64,000 bases of DNA from [Flexibacter] sp. ATCC 35103. GTDB taxonomy: Bacteria; Bacteroidota; Bacteroidia; Flavobacteriales; Flavobacteriaceae. Below, in pieces: positions 1 to 6,512 of this stretch (position 1 is its first letter; the number at the start of each line of letters is the position of its first letter). The notes beneath the pieces are model-generated. The model was given only the letters and a program-made list of their open reading frames with translations, searched no databases and was not told the DNA's origin. The DNA lies in NCBI RefSeq assembly GCF_001975985.1, contig NZ_MTQF01000010.1, positions 62,001 through 126,000 on the forward strand. The letters run 5' to 3'. The position numbers were made by a program, and so were the translations under genes.

Positions 1-1
1 T

Positions 2-166
2 GCTATCTTTAAATCGGTAACAACAAAACAAATAAATGGCGTTGATTCTATATGGCAATCAAATTATCACGATCATATTGTTCGCAATCATAAAACTTTC
101 GAAACTATTTATAATTATATAAAAACCAACCCATTATCTTGGGAAACGGATTCTATGAAACTTTAA
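2..166 (+). CDS. C-terminal end of an IS200-like/REP-associated tyrosine transposase, partial
   Basis: The window opens inside a reading frame that ends at 164-166. The 54 visible residues include WQSNYHDHIVRN followed by YNYIKTNPLSWETD. This matches the conserved C-terminal end of the Y1_Tnp transposase superfamily (typical pattern FQ-x-x-Y-x-D-H-I-I-R, then Y-I-x-x-N-P-x-x-W). Members are HUH single-strand transposases, including RAYT proteins that act on REP palindromes. The HUH motif lies off the left edge, so whether the gene is intact is unknown. The next gene starts only 6 nt after the stop. The link to the palindromic repeats in this window is only a possibility. Confidence 0.75.
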   Translation, partial: AIFKSVTTKQINGVDSIWQSNYHDHIVRNHKTFETIYNYIKTNPLSWETDSMKL

Positions 167-172
167 TTATCA

Positions 173-2233
173 ATGAAATACATCTTTCTATTTATTACCA
201 GTTTCGTTTTTGCGCAACAAACCCAATTTGTCGATTTTAAATGGGTTAACGGACAATTAAAATTAAATGCTTCAGAAAAATCAGTTTCCGGAGTAGTCGA
301 TTATCAATTTGAGGTTTTAAAACCTGTTGATACGATCAAAATAGATGCTAAAAACATGGAATTTTCTAAGGTTCAGATTGATAATAGAGATGTTATTTTT
401 ATCAATACGGGTAAGGAGTTGAAAATCCTGAATAATTTTCAGAAAGGCGAAAACCACCTCACTTTTGAATATTCGGTTAAACCGAAACAAGCTTTATATT
501 TTGTTGCTATTGAAAATAATGAAGTCCAAATCTGGACACAAGGACAGGGAAGATATACCAGCAACTGGTTTCCCAGTTTTGATGATGTCAACGAAAAAGT
601 TGTTTTTAGTTTAGGAATAAGCTATGATAAAGAATATCAGGTGATTTCTAACGGAATCTTAAAAGAAAAGAAACCGGATGGAAATTTATTTCATTGGCAA
701 TATAAAATGGAAAATCCAATGAGTTCTTATTTATTAATGCTTGCAATTGGCAAATATGATAAAAAAGAGTTCAGGGCAAAATCTAAAATTCCATTAGAAT
801 ATTATCTTGAAAATAAAGATGCGAGTCGTTTTGAACCTACTTATCGATATTCTAAACGTATTTTCGATTTTCTGGAGAAAGAAATTGGAGTAAAATATCC
901 ATGGGAAATTTACAGAGAGATTCCGGTTCGTGATTTCTTATATGCCGGGATGGAAAATACAACTTCGACACTTTTTGCAACACGTTACGTTGTTGATTCA
1001 ATTGGTTTTACAGATCGAAATTATACAAATGTCGATGCGCACGAATTAGCACACCACTGGTTTGGGGATTTAATAACGGCAGAAAGCAGCACACATCACT
1101 GGCTTCAGGAAGGTTTTGCAACTTATTATGCTGCATTGGCAGAAAGAGAAATATATGGTGATGATTTCTTTTATTCTAAATTATACGAAACCGCGCAACA
1201 GATAAAATTTGCTTCGCGAACAGATACAATTCCAGTTTTGAATGCTAAAGCAAGTTCTTTGACTTTTTACGAAAAAGGTGCCTGGGCTTTATTTGTTTTG
1301 CACGAATCTATTGGTGATAAAGCATTTAAAAAAGCGATAAAAAGCTATCTTAAAAAATATGCTTACCAAACTGTAAACACACAAAACTTCTTTGAGGAGA
1401 TTAAAAAAGTATCCGACTTTGATTTGGATAAATTTGAGAAAACCTGGCTGGAATCTACTGCTTTTGATACACCAACGGCAAATGCATTATTGAGTAAAAA
1501 CAAGTCAATTCAGATTCGTTTAGAAGTTGATAAATTAAAGAAAACTCCTTTAGCAGAAAAAGAAGCTTTCTTAAAAAATACTTTAGAATCAGATGTTTAC
1601 GAGTCTGTGAAAGAAGCAATTGTAAATCAATTAGAGACAGAGAAATACGAAGCTAAAAAAGAACTCTTGAAAATAGCATTAAAAACTAATAATGTTCAAA
1701 TTCGTCAGGCTGTGGCAGGTTCGTTATCAAAGATCCCTGAAGATTTCAGAACTGAATATGAGATTCTATTAGATGATAAATCCTATCAGACGCAAGAACT
1801 CGCGTTATTTTATTTATGGAGGAATTTTCCGGATCACCGTACACAATATTTAGATAAATCTAAAAACTGGATTGGTTTTAGTGATTATAATCTTCGCACT
1901 TTGTGGCTTTCCCTGGCTTTATCAACTGCAAATTATACTGAGAATCCAGAGATGTTAGTTTCAGAATTAATTGACTTTTCTTCTACTAAATATGAAGCGA
2001 CAACACGACAAAATGCATTGGAGAAGTTAATCGCTTTTAAAATTATTAATGATCAGGTTTTGAGTAATTTAGTTAGCGCAACAACACATCATATGTGGCA
2101 ATTTTCAAAATTTGGAAGAGATACAATTCGATTATTATTAAAAAATTCAGAAATGCGTGCTTCGTTTGAAAGAATTTTGCCTAATTTGACCCCCGATGAA
2201 CAATTTCAATTAAGCCGTTTGTTGAAAGAGTGA
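173..2233 (+). CDS. M1 family zinc aminopeptidase, exported
   Basis: This 686-residue protein probably removes N-terminal residues from peptides in the periplasm or outside the cell. A short signal peptide (MKYIFLFITSFVFA, then QQ) starts it. The M1 hallmarks are visible: an AGMEN exopeptidase motif at about 258-262, the zinc motif HELAHHWFGD at 290-299, and the third zinc ligand Glu313 in WLQEGF. The C-terminal part is helical and HEAT-like, as in the family. It starts 6 nt after the transposase fragment, so it may be read through from there. A second, differently built M1 enzyme lies at 55601. Family is certain; the substrate is not known. Confidence 0.9.
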   Translation: MKYIFLFITSFVFAQQTQFVDFKWVNGQLKLNASEKSVSGVVDYQFEVLKPVDTIKIDAKNMEFSKVQIDNRDVIFINTGKELKILNNFQKGENHLTFEYSVKPKQALYFVAIENNEVQIWTQGQGRYTSNWFPSFDDVNEKVVFSLGISYDKEYQVISNGILKEKKPDGNLFHWQYKMENPMSSYLLMLAIGKYDKKEFRAKSKIPLEYYLENKDASRFEPTYRYSKRIFDFLEKEIGVKYPWEIYREIPVRDFLYAGMENTTSTLFATRYVVDSIGFTDRNYTNVDAHELAHHWFGDLITAESSTHHWLQEGFATYYAALAEREIYGDDFFYSKLYETAQQIKFASRTDTIPVLNAKASSLTFYEKGAWALFVLHESIGDKAFKKAIKSYLKKYAYQTVNTQNFFEEIKKVSDFDLDKFEKTWLESTAFDTPTANALLSKNKSIQIRLEVDKLKKTPLAEKEAFLKNTLESDVYESVKEAIVNQLETEKYEAKKELLKIALKTNNVQIRQAVAGSLSKIPEDFRTEYEILLDDKSYQTQELALFYLWRNFPDHRTQYLDKSKNWIGFSDYNLRTLWLSLALSTANYTENPEMLVSELIDFSSTKYEATTRQNALEKLIAFKIINDQVLSNLVSATTHHMWQFSKFGRDTIRLLLKNSEMRASFERILPNLTPDEQFQLSRLLKE

Positions 2234-2362
2234 AAAGAAGAGGAAAGAAGCAAGAGGAAAGAAGCAAGAGGAAAGAATATAGAGAATAGAGTATAGAAGA
2301 AAGAGTAAAGATTAGGGCAAATAGAAAAATCTTTGCTCTTTATTCTTTTTTCTATTTTCTAA
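2234..2362. repeat. Intergenic word-palindrome, GAAGCAAGAG/CTTTGCTC family
   Basis: The left two thirds is purine-only and reiterates GAAGCAAGAGGAAAGAA and TATAGA words. The right part is the pyrimidine complement (AATCTTTGCTCTTTATTC and TTTTTTCTATTTTCT). The transcript could fold into a long imperfect hairpin. Related elements lie at 48544-48705, 49763-49862 and 60650-60725. Confidence 0.7.
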
Positions 2363-2387
2363 AAACACAAAACCTACATTAATATTT

Positions 2388-3290
2388 ATGAGAGCATTGG
2401 TTATTTCTGGTGGAGGAAGTAAAGGCGCATTTGCCGGTGGCGTAGCGCAGTATTTAATAGAAGAAAAAAATCACGAATATGATTTATTTATAGGAACTTC
2501 TACAGGTAGTTTGCTTATTCCGCATTTGGCACTTGGTCACATCAAAAAAATTCATTCTGTTTATACCAATGTTACTATGGCGAGTATTTTTAATATTTGT
2601 CCTTTCGTTGTTAAAAATAAAGACGGTGTAGATATTGTTACTATAAATCACTTTAATGTTTTGCGCCAATTCTTTAAAGGAAAAAGAACTTTTGGAGAAA
2701 GTAAAGGACTAAAGAAATATATTCGAAATAATTTTTCGCTATCAGATTTTAATAACTTAAAGAAGCTGAAAAACGATGTTGTTATAACAGTCACCAATTT
2801 TACCAAAAATGAATCGGAATATAAATCTATTAAAGATTGTACGTATGAAGAATTTTGTGATTGGTCTTGGATTTCAAGTAATTATGTTCCTTTTATGAGT
2901 TTGGTAGAGAAAAATAATTACGAATATGGTGATGGAGGATTTTCAAGTTTGGTACCTATTCGTGAGGCAATTAACCGAGGTGCAACAGAAATAGACGTTA
3001 TTATTTTGGAAACTGAGGTTAATATGAACAAAACCGTTATTGGTAAAAATCCATTTTCATTAATGATCGATTTATTCCGAATTGCTTTAGATCAAGTTGA
3101 AAAACATGATATTGCTATAGGAAAACTTATGGCAAACAATAAAAACGTTAAGCTTAACTTATATTACACGCCTACAAAACTTACCGATAATGCTCTTATT
3201 TTTAATAAAGAAGTTATGAAAGAATGGTGGGAACAAGGTTATGAATATGCTCAGAATAAATCTGAAGTTATGAGTGATAACAGGGTTTAA
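2388..3290 (+). CDS. Patatin-like phospholipase family protein
   Basis: This 300-residue protein is a likely lipid acyl hydrolase with a Ser-Asp dyad. The oxyanion loop GGGSKGAF is at about 8-15. The nucleophile elbow GTSTG is at about 37-41, and the catalytic Asp lies in the DGG motif (EYGDGGF) near 182. No signal peptide is visible, so it is probably cytosolic or peripheral on the inner membrane. It is separated from the upstream peptidase by a word-palindrome and is followed 24 nt later by an unknown secreted protein. The physiological substrate cannot be read from the sequence. Confidence 0.88.
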   Translation: MRALVISGGGSKGAFAGGVAQYLIEEKNHEYDLFIGTSTGSLLIPHLALGHIKKIHSVYTNVTMASIFNICPFVVKNKDGVDIVTINHFNVLRQFFKGKRTFGESKGLKKYIRNNFSLSDFNNLKKLKNDVVITVTNFTKNESEYKSIKDCTYEEFCDWSWISSNYVPFMSLVEKNNYEYGDGGFSSLVPIREAINRGATEIDVIILETEVNMNKTVIGKNPFSLMIDLFRIALDQVEKHDIAIGKLMANNKNVKLNLYYTPTKLTDNALIFNKEVMKEWWEQGYEYAQNKSEVMSDNRV

Positions 3291-3314
3291 AGTTGTTGAT
3301 GTTAAGAGTTTTAA

Positions 3315-4049
3315 ATGAAAAATATAATATTATTTCTTCTTTTCTTTTTTACGCTAAATTTATTCAGCCAGGAAAATTTATGCAGAACTTCTATTTGGGA
3401 TAACTCAGAGTTATTTCAAAAAAATGAAATCGAAAAGCACACAAATTATAATTTTTCAGCTTTATGGAATCAAACAGAAAATAATCTTATTTATGGAGTT
3501 ATAGGTGATAATTATGAACGAATATTGATAAAGTTTATTTCAATTAAAAGAAATGAAAAAAATAAAAGCGAATATATTGTTCATGGTAAATCATCAGTAA
3601 AATCAAATATCTGCGATTTTACCGGCACGATAACGATCACAAAAATACAGGAACTTAAAAAGCCAAAATTTGGACTTGACGATGAATACAAAACTGCCGG
3701 TATAAAAAGTCAGGGTTTATTAGTAGCCAATTACAAGTTTGTCGAAAATAAAGATCAAAAGAATACGGGAGAATTTCACGGAAAATTACAAGCTATATTT
3801 TATGTCGATAAATATGGTGGAGTTAAATACAATGATATTGAAAGTTACAGGGATAATTATTTCAATAATGCATTTGTTGGTGTTTGGAAATCTAATAATT
3901 CCGGTAAAGAAAAGATATGCAATTGGGGTGATTATCGGGTTCCTAATGTAAATTGTGATTTTGATATTGGAGCAGGAGAATTAAGTATATCTGCAAAATA
4001 CCTGAAAAATGGCTGGCAAGTTAAACCAAATCAAAAATGGTGGAAATAA
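3315..4049 (+). CDS. Secreted protein of unknown function
   Basis: I do not recognise this 244-residue protein. It begins with a clear signal peptide (MKNIILFLLFFFTLNLFSQ), so it is exported. The mature part is rich in Lys, Asn and aromatic residues and mostly looks like beta structure, with cysteines near the start (ENLCRTS), in the middle (SNICDFTG) and near the end (EKICNWGDYRVPNVNCDF). The gene follows the patatin gene by 24 nt and may share its transcript. It ends just before a bidirectional terminator. Confidence 0.6.
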   Translation: MKNIILFLLFFFTLNLFSQENLCRTSIWDNSELFQKNEIEKHTNYNFSALWNQTENNLIYGVIGDNYERILIKFISIKRNEKNKSEYIVHGKSSVKSNICDFTGTITITKIQELKKPKFGLDDEYKTAGIKSQGLLVANYKFVENKDQKNTGEFHGKLQAIFYVDKYGGVKYNDIESYRDNYFNNAFVGVWKSNNSGKEKICNWGDYRVPNVNCDFDIGAGELSISAKYLKNGWQVKPNQKWWK

Positions 4050-4064
4050 AAATAGGCTTACTAT

Positions 4065-4107
4065 AATTTGACAAGATTAATTAGTACAAATCAATCTTGT
4101 CAAAATT
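4065..4107. terminator. Bidirectional intrinsic terminator
   Basis: Arms AATTTGACAAGATT (4065-4078) and AATCTTGTCAAAATT (4093-4107) form a near-perfect stem with a 14-nt loop. It sits between two convergent genes ending at 4049 (+) and 4114 (-). Confidence 0.7.
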
Positions 4108-4113
4108 AAAATT

Positions 4114-4644
4114 TTACCACAAACCTGCAACTTCATTTTTAATATATCCTAAAGCAGCGTTGCTTGGAGATTGTTTCTCTAATAAATCATTCAAAATCTT
4201 TTCACGTAATTTATCCGCGCTGTCAACGCGATCACTCATTGCGGCTTTACGGATGATTTGTATAGTTGAGTTTTTAGCAGTTGTTATAATAGTCCAACAT
4301 TCATCAGACATATAGATTTGCTGTGTTAGATTGTGCTCAAATTCTTGTTCGATTTGATCAATTACATAATTTTCATAATCGTGCTTTTCGTTTGAAATTG
4401 GCGCAATCCTAATTAGTAATTTCGTAAGGTTAATACGTTCTAAAAACAAAGTCATACGCTCGTAAGCCTGTAAACGTATTGGTAAAGATTCTTTATGAGC
4501 TTCTCTGTTCAATAAAAAATTTCGCTTTTTATCATTGTTTTTTATATGCAGTTCAAAAAAACTGTAAGCCACGAATCCGGTAACAATGGCTGGTAAAGTA
4601 TAACTGGCTAATTCTATAATTCTGTTAAAATCCATTTGGTTCAA
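4114..4644 (-). CDS. Membrane-anchored helical protein of unknown function
   Basis: This 176-residue protein has one N-terminal membrane segment (about 10-30, ELASYTLPAIVTGFVAYSFF). A Lys/Asn/Arg-rich helical domain with heptad-like Leu/Ile spacing follows (IRLQAYERMTLFLERINL, then KLREKILNDLLEK). The domain is probably cytoplasmic by the positive-inside rule. It resembles uncharacterised proteins common in Flavobacteriia, but I cannot assign a function. It is a single gene, convergent with the upstream secreted protein and divergent from the TSUP transporter. Confidence 0.6.
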   Translation of the reverse strand: MNQMDFNRIIELASYTLPAIVTGFVAYSFFELHIKNNDKKRNFLLNREAHKESLPIRLQAYERMTLFLERINLTKLLIRIAPISNEKHDYENYVIDQIEQEFEHNLTQQIYMSDECWTIITTAKNSTIQIIRKAAMSDRVDSADKLREKILNDLLEKQSPSNAALGYIKNEVAGLW

Positions 4645-4692
4645 TTTTTCAACAAAAATATAATTTTTAAGGAGAAATCCACTTTAAATTTA

Positions 4693-4724
4693 TTGTAATA
4701 AACAAAAAGGAAGACTTACTTTTG
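4693..4724 (+). promoter_or_regulatory. Bacteroidota-type promoter of the TSUP gene
   Basis: The -33 box TTG (4693-4695) and the -7 box TACTTTTG (4717-4724) are 21 nt apart, matching TTG-N19-21-TAnnTTTG. This places the transcript start near 4730 and decides the ATG at 4761 as the start codon. Confidence 0.65.
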
Positions 4725-4760
4725 CATCTTGCTTTTTTAATTTGCAGAAACACCTTCTTA

Positions 4761-5528
4761 ATGGATTCATATATTATATTTTTTCTTTGTTTAGCTGCTT
4801 TTGCAGCAGGATTTATTGATGCAATTGTTGGTGGTGGAGGATTAATTCAGACACCAATGGGACTAATTTTATTGCCAAACTTACCTGTTTCAACGGTTGT
4901 GGGAACATTAAAAATTCCAGCTTTTACAGGAACTGCTTTTGCGGCTTTTCAATATCTTAAAAATGTAGTCATTCAATGGAAGTTGCTTTTACTTATGATG
5001 TGTTTGGCAGTGCCATCTGCATTTTTAGGTTCTACGATATTAACAATGGTGAGTAATGATTTTATGAAACCTCTTTTGCTTGTGGTTTTATCTTTATTGT
5101 TTATTTATACGTATGCGAAGAAAAATTTTGGTCAGCATGTGGCTAAAGATCATTCAGCAACGACACAGATAATCTATGCTGTCGTAATTAGTATTATTGT
5201 TGGTTTTTATGACGGATTTATAGGCCCGGGAACCGGAAGTTTTTTTGTAGTTGCATTTATTGCTCTTTTAGGTTTTGATTTTTTACACGCTTCTGCAAAT
5301 GCCAAAATGGTAAATCTGGCAACAAACTTTGGTTCTATTTGTTTGTTTATTATTAAAGGAAAAATCATTTGGTCGATTGCAATTCCTATGGCAATTAGTA
5401 ATGGATTTGGCGGATGGCTTGGTGCCAAATTAGCAATTAATAAGGGAAATGGTTTTATTCGGATTTTCTTTTTGATTGTTGTAATTGGTACTTTGATACG
5501 ATTTGCCTATGATGTGTTTTTTAAATAA
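4761..5528 (+). CDS. TSUP family membrane transporter (TauE/SafE-like)
   Basis: This 255-residue integral membrane protein belongs to the TauE/SafE (TSUP) family, which exports sulfite, sulfonates or related organic anions. It shows the two-fold repeat typical of the family, with the glycine-rich loop AAGFIDAIVGGGGLIQTP near the start and its counterpart GFYDGFIGPGTGSFF in the second half. Seven or eight hydrophobic segments are visible. The frame is open upstream to a TTG at 4722, but that lies inside the promoter box, so the ATG at 4761 (MDSYIIFF) is chosen. The substrate is unknown. Confidence 0.85.
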   Translation: MDSYIIFFLCLAAFAAGFIDAIVGGGGLIQTPMGLILLPNLPVSTVVGTLKIPAFTGTAFAAFQYLKNVVIQWKLLLLMMCLAVPSAFLGSTILTMVSNDFMKPLLLVVLSLLFIYTYAKKNFGQHVAKDHSATTQIIYAVVISIIVGFYDGFIGPGTGSFFVVAFIALLGFDFLHASANAKMVNLATNFGSICLFIIKGKIIWSIAIPMAISNGFGGWLGAKLAINKGNGFIRIFFLIVVIGTLIRFAYDVFFK

Positions 5529-5584
5529 TAAGATTCTAAGATGTTAAGAATCTGAGTTTTTTAATATAAGTGAATGGTTTTTCA

Positions 5585-5614
5585 TTGTGATTATCAAATT
5601 ATAGACTATCTTTG
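5585..5614 (+). promoter_or_regulatory. Consensus promoter of the putative antitoxin gene
   Basis: TTG at 5585-5587, a 19-nt spacer, and TATCTTTG at 5607-5614 are a full match to the Bacteroidota sigma-A-type promoter. The start codon at 5646 lies about 32 nt downstream. Confidence 0.7.
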
Positions 5615-5645
5615 TATCAAAATCAACAACTTAAAGTATCATAAA

Positions 5646-5945
5646 ATGATAGAAATAGTAGAGAATTATGAAAATTACATTAATAGCTTACCAGAGTTGA
5701 TAGGTAAATCTTATTATAAAGCTGAGTTTTTTATGCAAAAATTAGGTTTAAAACACGCTACATATTATAGAAAATTGAAATCTAAAAATTTTACTCATCA
5801 AGAGGTAAAATTAATTACAACTTTATTATTTCCAGAAGAAATATTAATGCAGGAGTTGCAAAAAAGTGAAGAAGATATAAAAGCTGGGAGAACTATTAAT
5901 TTTGAAGATTTTAAACAAAAACTAATAACTAAGTATAATATCTAA
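5646..5945 (+). CDS. Putative HTH antitoxin, convergent with a RelE/ParE-like toxin
   Basis: This 99-residue protein has two visible parts. Residues ~20-55 (FMQKLGLKHATYYRKLKSK) look like a helix-turn-helix in which the recognition helix carries T-Y-Y-R-K-L. The C-terminal tail (EEDIKAGRTINFEDFKQKL) resembles the toxin-binding tails of RelB/ParD-type antitoxins (D-I-x-A-G-R-x-x-x-x-E-x-F). The open frame extends to 5574, but the consensus promoter ends at 5614, so ATG 5646 is used. Its 3' end overlaps by 24 nt with an opposing gene for a RelE/ParE-like protein. The antitoxin role is inferred from the tail and the neighbour. Confidence 0.6.
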   Translation: MIEIVENYENYINSLPELIGKSYYKAEFFMQKLGLKHATYYRKLKSKNFTHQEVKLITTLLFPEEILMQELQKSEEDIKAGRTINFEDFKQKLITKYNI

Positions 5946-6209
5946 ATTTATTGGATTTCGTTTGTTATCCCAAAATAAAACTACATAAATTATTTCTTGT
6001 TCAATTTTGTAAAATAAATATACTTCATTTGAAACTAAAAACTTCCTATAGGCAGTTTTTTTATACTTTGAACCAACCTGATTATTTTGTTGAATTATTT
6101 CCAAAACTGAAATAGACTTTCTAGAAAATGAAACTACTTTAGTTTCGGAGTATTTATTTAATATGTCAAAATAAGTTTTCTCGGCGTTTTCAGTAAGTAC
6201 TATAGTCAT
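5922..6209 (-). CDS. RelE/ParE family toxin-like protein
   Basis: This 95-residue protein has the pattern of the RelE/ParE toxin fold. An N-terminal strand-helix (IVLTENAEKTYFDIL) is followed by a central YRKFLVSNEVYLFYKIEQE and the typical end strand YVVLFWDNKRNP. RelE members cleave mRNA on the ribosome and ParE members poison gyrase; which applies here cannot be told. It runs towards the putative antitoxin gene and the last 24 nt overlap. On its own strand, TATATTTG (6227-6234) sits 18 nt before the start codon, so it may have its own promoter. Confidence 0.7.
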   Translation of the reverse strand: MTIVLTENAEKTYFDILNKYSETKVVSFSRKSISVLEIIQQNNQVGSKYKKTAYRKFLVSNEVYLFYKIEQEIIYVVLFWDNKRNPINLDIILSY

Positions 6210-6226
6210 CGTATTTTATAAGATAA

Positions 6227-6234
6227 CAAATATA
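6227..6234 (-). promoter_or_regulatory. Possible -7 element for the RelE/ParE-like gene
   Basis: Read on the minus strand this is TATATTTG, a match to TAnnTTTG. No TTG is found at the usual distance, so the call is weak. Confidence 0.35.
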
Positions 6235-6336
6235 CTACTATTTTATATTTAAGGAATTTTCTTTCAAAATATTCTTCATAATTTTTTAATATAGCTTAAA
6301 AATTACCTTTCTAAAAAACACAATTGTTTTAATCAA

Positions 6337-6394
6337 ACCCCGATAGAGACGGTATCCTCACAGTGAAATGGATAGATATAGCCTCTAACGGGAA
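6337..6394 (+). ncRNA. Structured intergenic element, possibly Flavo-1-like
   Basis: In the 303-nt gap before the helicase gene, CCCCG (6338-6342) can pair with CGGG (6389-6392). AGACGG can pair imperfectly with CCTCT, and ATCC with GGAT, giving three stacked stems. The text CCCCGATAGA...ATCC...GGATA...ATAGC...CGGGA recalls the dispersed structured element seen in flavobacterial intergenic regions, such as the Flavo-1 RNA motif. The match to that motif is from memory. The rest of the gap is A/T-rich, with a copy of the TTAGCAACTCAG repeat at about 6447-6478. Confidence 0.35.
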
Positions 6395-6496
6395 CTATGT
6401 TTCTTGAAAAAAAACATTGGTCTGCTTCAAAAAAAATAAAAAAAATTAGCAACTCAGAACCTTAGAATCTTAGTAGCTATTTCAATCATTAATTCT

Positions 6497-6504
6497 TATT
6501 TTTG
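6497..6504 (+). promoter_or_regulatory. -7 promoter element of the helicase gene
   Basis: TATTTTTG matches TAnnTTTG and ends only 8 nt before the ATG at 6513. The mRNA would begin almost at that codon, which favours the second in-frame ATG at 6528, preceded by GGAGAAG. Confidence 0.5.
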
Positions 6505-6512
6505 CAATAATT

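Noticed and set aside
4722..4760. N-terminal extension of the TSUP protein from a TTG codon.
   Set aside because: The TTG lies inside the -7 promoter element.
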